Origin: Amoebophrya sp. AT5.2
Lineage: Eukaryota > Sar > Dinophyceae > Syndiniales > Amoebophryaceae
Direction of reading: 5' to 3'
NCBI GenBank assembly: GCA_005223375.1
Contig: RXOD01005300.1
Location: 1-14,862, forward strand
Length of the DNA: 14,862 nt
Part shown: positions 7,886 through 14,862 of the stretch, piece by piece
Layout: the number at the start of each line of letters is the position of its first letter
Numbering within the stretch: position 1 is the first letter of the stretch
Translations under genes and position numbers: made by a program
Notes under the pieces: model-generated
Databases searched by the model: none
What the model was told of the DNA's origin: nothing
The model's input: the letters and a program-made list of their open reading frames with translations, nothing else

Positions 7886-10078
7886 TCACGCCAGCGCAGT
7901 TTTTCTGTCTTTGTCTGACTGCGCGCAGCGCAGGCATCCGTACAAGAACACACCCATCAGCGTGCACCAGTGCGCAACGCCTCCTCCAAAGGTCTGATCG
8001 TTTGAACTTTCTGATCCTGCCGCACCACAACCGCTCCACAACCATCCACCTCCGGCACCCGCGACTGGGGTCCCAACGCACAGCAGCATGGATGTGAGAC
8101 CCGCGACGGCGGCCTTCGCACGGTCCACCACGAGGAAGGACACGGGCGTCCCGCGCGCAACCAAAACCGCACTCACCAAAAGGATGCCCACCGCGACTAC
8201 AACAGAGCCGCCCACGCTCAACACCACCTCCTGGGAAAGCCACGTGTGCGGCAGGAGCAGAGATACCGCGCCGACTGTTTCTCCTGGCCGATGGACATTA
8301 AGAGTGTTGGTGTTCTGCAGTGGAGGAACGGATGTTTGAGGTTCTGTCCCGGCCAGCGCCAGCTCGTCCGCGGATGCTAGCAGCACACGAGCATTCCCGG
8401 GGAGCAGCAGTCTCAAATACTTGCCGTAGTCGTCATCACCCGCACCAAATGTTCGCGACGACCGCCACGCGCTCGCGAGACCCATGCTTTTCGGGTCCGA
8501 GACCGCCGCCGACCAGGCGTGGTGCACGGACGAGAGGAGTTCTTCCTTCCTTCCGTCCGGCAGCCAGTTCTCGTCCGCCACGCCCGAAAACAGCAGCGAA
8601 AACAGCGTCGCGGTTGGGGCAATCCGCCGCAGCATCGCAGTTGGAGAGAGCGAGAAGTGGTCCGCAGTGCGTTTGAAAGACGTGAGGGTGAAGGTGAAGG
8701 TGACCACGGTGAGTACGTAGTTCAGGAAATCAACCGGGCTCGTTGCTGCTGCGGCCTCGAAGGGTCGTTCTTGTTGCGACGGAAGGCTCTGTCCGAGCGC
8801 GACTCCCCGCGCCCACGCGAGGACGTCCTCCGGCGTGGACGAGAGGCACACGAGGCAAAGCGCCAGCAGCTCCCACTTCGTCGGCGGTTGCAGCCGTTTC
8901 CGCGCACCACCTCCTCGAAGCGCTGACGAGGGTGCCCCGTTGGCAAAAGCGGGCGGCAGCGCCAGCTCCTGCGAGGAGATGTCGAGCCAGTTTTTCGAAA
9001 AACTGGTTTTCTGCTGCGGATCGTCTGGAGAAGGTGCCATCCTCGTTTCGGTGGGGGGGCTCGCGACGTCAACATCACCGGAATTCCGGTTGGTGAGCTC
9101 CATTTCCCGCTGACGCTCTGTGGTGACCCCTTCTGGTGAGTTTCCGATGCCCCCCGACTCCAGATCACCTTCTCCTTCCCCTGCGTCCCCCCGACCCAGG
9201 CTCCTTTTATTTTCACCCGCTCCACCCCCCGCTGACTCCCCACGCAGCATTTGCTCCGCTTCTTCCTCATCGTTCGCTCCCACGCTCTGACTTTGACCCA
9301 AACGGGCCGCCTTCGCGGGGCACAGGCACCTGCACAGCCCTCCGCAGGTCGCCACAAAGTACACCAACAGCACCACACCAACCACAATCTTCCTCCCGAG
9401 CCGCACCACCGCCTCGAACGTGCAGTAGAAAACGCGGAAGAAGTGGTACACGGCCAGAATTCCCCCGCAAACCACCCCCACGCAGAGCTCAACGAAGTGC
9501 GGGAACACAATGTAGAAAAAGTACAAGCCCACCCGCGAGAGGCAGCTCCGCCGTCCTGATGTCGTCCCCCTCTCTCTACGACCATCCGGCCGCACAACAA
9601 ACATGCCGACCCTCGGCCGGACGTTCGTCGGGAGTCCAGAGATTCCCGCCTCCGCGAGGTACTCGTCCCGGTGCCCGAGTACGGTCTGCCACGCGACGGT
9701 GGCGAACAGAATGCTCGCGATCGGAAGTAGTGGAAGTGGAGTGGAAGTGGAGTCGGGAGTTGTGCCCCGAAGTCCACTCGTGGAAGTAGTCGTGGCCGCT
9801 CTGGCAAACGCGTTCCCCCACGCCAGGCCGTGCGCGGCAGCCTGCGACGCCGCGAGCAGGAACACGTTTCGCAGCGGCACTTCCACTTCTTCTTGTGGCT
9901 TTTCGGTAGGCCTCAGACACCTTAACAACAGAAAGGCCCCGGCGAAATGCACCGCGCCAAGGGCGCGCGGCCACACGAAACCGGCCGCAACGCAAGAAGC
10001 GGCCGCGCGGTCGAGCTGGAGCGCCAACAGGACGTAAACGACCGCAGAAAACAACAGCTGCAGCGACGAGCGCATCAT
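7886..10078 (-). CDS. Multi-pass membrane protein, 730 residues (unrecognised)
   Basis: A single open frame runs from ATGATG at 10078 to TGA at 7886. Hydrophobic stretches that look like membrane spans lie at about residues 5-22, 31-53, 69-88, 113-133, 182-212, 230-248, 403-414, 449-467, 485-500, 617-641, 655-675 and 699-716. So there are two membrane halves, separated by a hydrophilic Gly/Glu/Ser-rich loop (about 255-400) with a run DEEEAEQM. The span at 230-248 is followed by CGGLCRCLCP, a Cys cluster typical of lipid-modified or metal-binding juxtamembrane sites. Residues 182-217 are unusually aromatic (LYFFYIVFPHF ... YHFFRVFYC). A second loop lies at about 502-610. The first span could double as a signal anchor. 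No transporter, channel or enzyme signature is visible, so the substrate is unknown. No intron is needed, in contrast to its neighbours. Confidence 0.75.
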   Translation of the reverse strand: MMRSSLQLLFSAVVYVLLALQLDRAAASCVAAGFVWPRALGAVHFAGAFLLLRCLRPTEKPQEEVEVPLRNVFLLAASQAAAHGLAWGNAFARAATTTSTSGLRGTTPDSTSTPLPLLPIASILFATVAWQTVLGHRDEYLAEAGISGLPTNVRPRVGMFVVRPDGRRERGTTSGRRSCLSRVGLYFFYIVFPHFVELCVGVVCGGILAVYHFFRVFYCTFEAVVRLGRKIVVGVVLLVYFVATCGGLCRCLCPAKAARLGQSQSVGANDEEEAEQMLRGESAGGGAGENKRSLGRGDAGEGEGDLESGGIGNSPEGVTTERQREMELTNRNSGDVDVASPPTETRMAPSPDDPQQKTSFSKNWLDISSQELALPPAFANGAPSSALRGGGARKRLQPPTKWELLALCLVCLSSTPEDVLAWARGVALGQSLPSQQERPFEAAAATSPVDFLNYVLTVVTFTFTLTSFKRTADHFSLSPTAMLRRIAPTATLFSLLFSGVADENWLPDGRKEELLSSVHHAWSAAVSDPKSMGLASAWRSSRTFGAGDDDYGKYLRLLLPGNARVLLASADELALAGTEPQTSVPPLQNTNTLNVHRPGETVGAVSLLLPHTWLSQEVVLSVGGSVVVAVGILLVSAVLVARGTPVSFLVVDRAKAAVAGLTSMLLCVGTPVAGAGGGWLWSGCGAAGSESSNDQTFGGGVAHWCTLMGVFLYGCLRCAQSDKDRKTALA

Positions 10079-10798
10079 CCGATTATCTGGTGTTGACTCT
10101 GGGTTTTTAATTTGATGGTGCTAGTGTTTGATTATTTATACGCTGCCGAGCAGTCGTCCTCCGATGCTCGTCGAATGGAAGCCCGATTCCTTGATTCTAT
10201 TGATTCCTGCGGACGGCGTCGCAGTCCCAGCGGTGGAACTACAAAGCGAGTTCGTTGTCCCTCGACCCATGCCCGAACACAGCATTTCTTTTCTCTTTTG
10301 TTATTAATAAACGTTGGTACGTGTTGTTAGGTGATTGGGCCTTCGCTGATGACCGCTTTTCGCAGACGAAACCAGTAGTCTATGTCTCATAGCATCGATT
10401 TCAATCAGCCACTCCACTATCTTCTTTCTTACACCGTGTCCTCGCCCTCATAGTCAGAAATGTTCCACCGCTACTAGTACAGAAACTTTCCAATTAAAAA
10501 CGATCCCCGTAGTGCTTGCAACGGACGGGGCAATTCCCGACAATTCCTCAGGGAAAAGCAGAAATGCAAAGTGAAAATGTTGTATTCTCTGATTTTGAGA
10601 ACGGCTCTTAGACATGTCTTCGGTGAAATAATCCTAAAATTCCTTCCCTATCCGATATAATCAGTCCCTCCAAATCAGTAACCATATTTCCTCGTGTCCC
10701 CCAACAAAATAGACCAAAACTATAGCCAGCACATTTCGAACCATAATTCAATTTCTTCTGGCCTCATCGCATCTACATCTAACACAGTACTACCTCTC
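10079..10798. other. Intergenic gap of 720 bases, no gene seen
   Basis: This is the largest gap in the window. It should carry the promoter and 5' leader of the membrane-protein gene (near 10079-10300) and the 3' flank of the gene ending at 10799. The base composition is AT-richer than in the genes. The short plus-strand open frames here lack codon bias or splice continuity. No RNA gene, strong hairpin or repeat was found by eye. Confidence 0.5.
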
Positions 10799-13700
10799 TC
10801 AGAAGCTACCCCCGGCCCCGTCTGCCACGATGTCTTCCTCCTCCATCCGATCGTAGTTGTAGGCGTTTCTGGTCGCCGACACGGCGGTGTCTCTGGCGGT
10901 CGCCCCTCTGCTTCCCCGCGGAGCGTAGTACAACTTCTGCCTTCCCTCCTTCGGCACCCAGCGACGCCCCCCAAAATCTTCCTTCCGCCTCGTCTGTCCC
11001 CACCGCGCTCTCGACGCCTGATCTAGCACCACCTTCCGTCCCTCCTGGTTGAAGAAGACTCTTCCGTCCCGGGACTTTTGCGCCCGCTCCCGCAGCCAGT
11101 CCTTGCCGCCCGCGCGGAAATCGGCATAACTATCCTCCGGCCGCGTCGGCAAAAAGCTTTCGAACGAGGTATTCTCCCCCGCCGCCTCCGCAGGCTGTCC
11201 CCGCGGCTGCCTGTTAGAGACCCCCTTCTTGGGGGAAATACCGGCTCCCTGAGTCAGACCCTTTCCCGACACAGGGTCGGGCCGCTCGTCCGCGGACGAG
11301 CCCGACGTCGGCGCCGCAGTGGACGAGGTCGAAGCCGTAGTTGCGGCGCCGGGAATCGTAGCGGCCCCCGCGCGCGAGATTCTCAAAAGATGCTCGAGGT
11401 AGGCATCGCGATTCTTGCCGGGCGGGGGTAAGAATTCATCCTCGCCGACGGACGCGCCAGCAAGCAACCGCTCCTCCTCCTCGTCAAAGGAGTCTGCACG
11501 GGGCACGGGCTCTGTGGTCGTTATTTTTAAGTAGAAAAATACTTAACCAGTATCAGGAGAAGAGTGAATGGCCGTTTTTGTTACTAGTAATTGGTGATAT
11601 CAATAGTACTTGGCCGCCACTCTTTACTCTTCGGGTTCCGTGTGCGCAACGCGTGCGTGGTGCGCGATCCTCTCGTCTTGTACTTCTCCTCGGCGATGCG
11701 TCTCTGGCGTTCGAGTTTTTCGTGCAGGGACTGCTGGCGGTCGCGCGCCTTCCTGTCACGGAGGGCGTCGCGGGAGGCCGCACGAGAATCCTCCTTCTCG
11801 GGAAGCGCACTCAGCCCGGCCGCCTCCTTAACCGGCGACTTGGCTGTGGAGGTCCGAAAAAGTTTTTGAGTCCGGAAAAAAACATCGATTGAAACTGTCT
11901 TTCAAAATGAGTCAGTGTTGAACATAAGATTCGACTTCGATGATTTATTAATTCTGATATTTTATTATATAAAAGTAGTACGGTGGATCTTGCGCCGCTT
12001 GCCCCCCACTTCCTGCCCCTTCTGCACCGACTGCGGAGGAGCGTTGGCCGGAGGGGTGTTGCCGGGCGCGTCCTCCGCCGCCGCGGTTGCACTCTCCCCG
12101 CCGGAGCCCGCAGACTCAGACCCGGGCAGAGAAATCGGCAGCTGCGCAACATTGTTGGCGACCTGTAGGTTAGGCGTTACAGCCGATAGTACAACTAAAT
12201 ACATTTAGATACCTCTGCTGTATGCTGCTCAAAAAAGCTCACAAGTGCAGTTATAGATACGGAGGGCAGGAAGCGAGTGTCGGTCCTCCCCGCCGGGGGT
12301 GATTCGGGCGTCTGCGACTCGGCGTCGATTAACGCCATGCGCTCTGCGAGCCGGCGGGAGAGATCTGCGATCCCTGGCCTGCTGTCCGCTGCCGCCCCAC
12401 TTTCTTCCTGTTCCGCAAGCTGCTGTCCAAGATCGCCGCGGTTGGCGTAGGACTGGTGTGTTGAAGCAATTTATTCTCAGGCTATAACACGGTTATGATA
12501 GATGATGAACAAAGGTCAAATCCCCATCATGATCCTACGGCCCACCACCAGTCTAGTATGATTGGTTCGAAACTGGACTACGATCATCAAATGGTGGTCC
12601 AACTAGCGTCCGCGCGCAGCACGGGCGGTTCCTGGGCAGCGGAAATGAGAAGAAAAAATCGCTCCTCCCCCCTACAATTTGATTGATGAAAAGAGCCGGA
12701 AGGGCGCGAAGCCTGCGGGAGGTGCCGCGAAATACACCGACAAGCACAGCGCGATGACAGGAAAACTAGCTGTGCTACCCACGATCCCAAGACAAGAGAC
12801 AGCCCTGAGTTTGTTGTGCTATGTCTATACTGACACACTATATATCCCCATCATGATCCTACTGTCCACCACCAGTCTAGTATGAAAAGAACGACCACGA
12901 CACCATCGATAAAAGGTACCGAGGGCAGAAAGCGGACGTCTCGTGGTGCCGCTTTGGCACTGGTTGCTTTTTTCGTCCGGCCGCTGGACGAGGAGGTCCT
13001 GTCCGCGCTTCCCGCCTTTCTCCCTCCTTTTGCGCCTTTTTCCGTGGCCGGCACCAACGAGGCCCCCGCCTGAAGTGATACGAATGAACGTTTATAGGCA
13101 TCGCCACTGCAGCTACTCGTGCAAAAAATTTTCGCATAGGCTGCGACCGGCCTGAATTAATTTAACAATACCTACGAGTTGTAGCAAACAGTACCGACGG
13201 CAGGAAGCGGACGTCTTTTTTGTCCCCGTGTAGATCCGGCGCTGCGGATGTAGTTGCCAGCGAGAGGCGGTTCATGCTGTCCACCAGTTTTTGTCCTTCT
13301 TCTTCTGCCCCCGCCGGTCCGAAGATCGCGTGGAAGAGCTCGTCTGCTTTGTCTTCGTCGAACATGGAGGTCAGCGGTTCCTCTTCCTCGAAGGCGAACA
13401 AGTCCCGCAGGTTGCTCGGCTCCGCCTCTTCCCACGGCTGCGCGGGACCGTAGTCGAGCAAAGCCCGGAAGTCCTCCGCCAGTTCGGCTTCTTCTACTTC
13501 GGCGGGAGGTTCTTCTTCTTCTTCTTCTTCAACGGCATCGGGATCAAGGGTTGAAGACGGCCCGGGGTTTGTGGAAAACGCGGGCGAAGCCGCCCCGAAG
13601 GAAAACCGGCTGGCGGCCGTCGCTGGAGTAGCGGTGGACCGCGACGCGGAGGTCTCGTCGCCGCCAGACATCGGAAGCTGCTTCGTCCCAACCTCCTGCG

Positions 13701-14046
13701 GAAGCTCGAGCTTCGGCTGTTCCGGCGTCGTGTTACCGTCTCCGCCGACGAGGGCCCAGCCGGAGTCTCCATCGAAAGAGTCGTCGGCAGCTGGGGTCCG
13801 GTGCGTTTGCTGCGTCGAGCCAGCCGTCAGGCCGGCCGGGCCCATGTTTATCAGATTTTGCAGTCTCCCCCACCAGGTGGTCGTGGGGGCGCCGTGGTAG
13901 GAGGTAGCCGTTGGCGGAGGAGCCGGGGCGGAGCCGTCGTGCGCTGCGAGCGCTAGAAACTCGTGGCCGCGCAGAAACGGGGACAGCATCAGGGTCGCCA
14001 CACGCACCGGAGACAACATGACGCCGCGGGGAGCAACAAGGCCCAT
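10799..14046 (-). CDS. Six-exon disordered protein with three DxRFLPS motifs (unrecognised)
   Basis: Exons are 14046-13195, 13069-12920, 12452-12261, 12162-11982, 11843-11610 and 11511-10799. Their sum is 2322 nt, exactly 773 residues plus stop, with matching phases (0, 0, 0, 1, 1). Exon 1 encodes a hydrophobic start, a WWGRLQNLINMG segment, an acidic-flanked aromatic motif (DSFDGDSGWALVGGD, W97-V100) resembling an ATG8-interacting LIR/AIM, a poly-Glu run, and Glu/Asp-rich helices. Exons 1, 2 and 3 each end in DVRFLPS, DVRFLPS and DTRFLPS (residues 278-284, 328-334, 392-398). Exon 4 ends with a KRRK nuclear-localisation-like cluster (about 455). Exon 5 is a charged helix (RKARDRQQSLHEKLERQRR). 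The C-terminus is basic, with GRVFFNQEGRKVVLDQ. No catalytic domain is seen. A consensus-like donor (GTAAGT at 14083) lies just upstream of the chosen ATG. An alternative upstream first exon joined at 13952 would remove the first 31 residues, so the start is less certain than the rest. Confidence 0.8.
12261..13215 (-). repeat. Three exon-end copies of a DxRFLPS-coding sequence
   Basis: Copies lie at 13195-13215, 12920-12940 and 12261-12281, each ending exactly at a splice donor. The first two copies, counted with four donor bases, match at 23 of 25 positions, and both differences are synonymous (TTC/TTT and CCG/CCC). The third copy is more diverged but keeps RFLPS and an adjacent donor, GTATC. 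The sequences on either side are unrelated. Confidence 0.85.
12520..12885. repeat. 42-bp direct repeats enclosing a 282-bp intronic segment
   Basis: A 42-base sequence starting ATCCCCATCATGATCC and ending CCAGTCTAGTATGA occurs at 12520-12561 and 12844-12885 with two mismatches. The spacing is 324 bp. Both copies lie in the 467-nt second intron of the DxRFLPS gene, the longest intron in the window. The core between them (about 12590-12760) is GC-rich like an exon, but I could not fit a phase-preserving cassette exon to it. Confidence 0.9.
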
Positions 14047-14862
14047 TGGAATATGAAAGCGCAAAAATGTAGTACGTACTTACAAGGCGGATCCTTTATG
14101 CGTCTTCGACCTTTAGGGCGCGCAAATATTCTACGAATTCTAGAGATCTTAGGATGAAGATTGAAGTACACTAGGCATTCAAGGCGAGAGGTAAAACACG
14201 AAGAAGTAAACAAAACTTTTACGCGTTTGTTTGCGATGGAGAAATTTTTGAACCGATACATACACGATGCGGCCATCAGAACAAAATCGAGCGGGAGGTA
14301 ATGTGCACCGGATCCTGTGGCGAACGCACGAAGAGAGCGCCACGAGTGTGCGCGAGTGCAGAGCTGCAAAGGAACGCAGGCGTGCATGACATTCTTTCGA
14401 TCTTCATCAGACCCACGCTGCGGTGCAGCTCGAGAGAGCCACCATTAGAACACGCAATAACCTGAAAACGCCGCGCGTGAGCGTAGAGCAAGCTGGGAAA
14501 GCGCAAGAGGTTAGCACTTTGTCAAGCTAGGGTCTGCTCCGCCGCGTGCGCTTCGAAGTATTCTGAAAAAATTGGCATGGCCGTTCTCTTTCGGGCTGTC
14601 GAGCAGTGCGCGCCCGAGCCTCGCGGAGCGTTGCGCAGCATTGTGTGCGGGTAGGGTGGTAAAGCTAGGCGGCGGCGGCCGCGTCGCTATTGCAGTCGCT
14701 GCAGCAACACGGCGGCCGCGGGATGGCCACGCAAGAAGCAGCGCCAAAGAGCCCGAAGGACATGCGGCGTCGGGGGTAGGGGGCGGCCTGCATGTTTGCG
14801 CACCGGCCGGATTGTGAAGCGATCGGACGCGCCGCGCGCGTCTCTACGCATCTACCGGGCCC
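14047..14862. other. Right flank, possible start of a divergent plus-strand gene
   Basis: 14047-14520 is AT-richer and holds a minus-strand consensus-like donor (GTAAGTACGTAC from 14083), suggesting a transcribed 5' leader or upstream exon of the DxRFLPS gene. 14570-14862 is strongly GC-rich. Two short plus-strand open stretches there each end at a GTAGGG that could be a donor: ATG at 14577 (exon to 14650) and ATG at 14723 (exon to 14775, starting MATQEAAPKSPKDM). Each meets TAG at that point if not spliced. Either could be a first exon, but nothing downstream in the window confirms it. Confidence 0.25.

Noticed and set aside
9136..9789. 217-codon plus-strand frame opposite the membrane-protein gene
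   Set aside because: Pro/Arg/Ser-rich antisense shadow of GC-rich codons.
8722..9807. 361-codon minus-strand frame inside the membrane-protein gene
   Set aside because: It overlaps the 730-codon frame on the same strand. Its translation is Arg/Ser/Trp-rich, while the longer frame gives coherent membrane spans.
10331..10798. Possible tRNA or small RNA in the largest gap
   Set aside because: No cloverleaf boxes or strong stem could be found by eye on either strand.
12495..12838. Open frames inside the 467-nt intron on both strands
   Set aside because: None can be joined to exons 2 and 3 with matching phase and plausible splice sites.
12520..12885. The two 42-bp repeats read as a CRISPR-like array
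   Set aside because: Only two copies, 324-bp spacing, within a spliced eukaryotic intron, and no cas genes.
13989..14387. 132-codon minus-strand frame upstream of the DxRFLPS gene
   Set aside because: Mostly AT-rich flanking sequence. The part downstream of 14046 is in a different frame from the coherent protein. Only a possible upstream exon end near 14084 is kept as a caveat.

Overview
The window looks like nuclear DNA of a compact protist genome. Protein-coding exons are GC-rich (by eye around 60%), and they are broken by short AT-richer introns that start with GT and end with AG. Protein reading frames continue across these introns only if they are spliced out. Five gene models lie head-to-tail on the minus strand with gaps of about 0.25-0.7 kb, so the region reads as a unidirectional gene array. 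There is no bacterial operon layout, Shine-Dalgarno pattern, tRNA, rRNA or CRISPR array. The gene density, one-way layout, many small introns and repeat-bearing introns fit an alveolate, most likely a dinoflagellate of the syndinian/Amoebophrya kind. That assignment is inference; no gene here is a taxonomic marker I can name.

Layout, right to left along the minus strand (the direction of transcription). (1) 14046-10799: a six-exon gene for a 773-residue, mostly disordered acidic/basic protein, with three copies of a DxRFLPS motif, each exactly at an exon end. (2) 10078-7886: a single-exon gene for a 730-residue multi-pass membrane protein with two membrane halves joined by a long disordered loop. 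(3) 7636-7206: a two-exon gene for a 77-residue basic protein, with a tandemly duplicated intron. (4) 6848-3573: a two-exon gene for a protein of about 1066 residues, low in complexity, with an acidic patch and a short C-terminal coiled coil. (5) about 2900-44: the first nine or ten exons of a coiled-coil protein, possibly cytoskeletal, cut by the window edge. The edge itself is a perfect 23-bp fold-back palindrome.

I recognise none of the five proteins as a named family, so no gene symbols are given and no shared pathway is claimed. The most interesting signal is in the introns. Twelve of sixteen inferred donors read GTAC rather than GTAAG/GTGAG. One intron contains a perfect 16-bp copy of the exon end plus its donor, as expected from insertion of an introner-like element with target-site duplication. 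Two other introns carry 42-51 bp direct repeats. In the rightmost gene, three successive exons end with the same coding motif plus donor. Together these suggest intron gain and exon duplication built around a reused splice-donor sequence.
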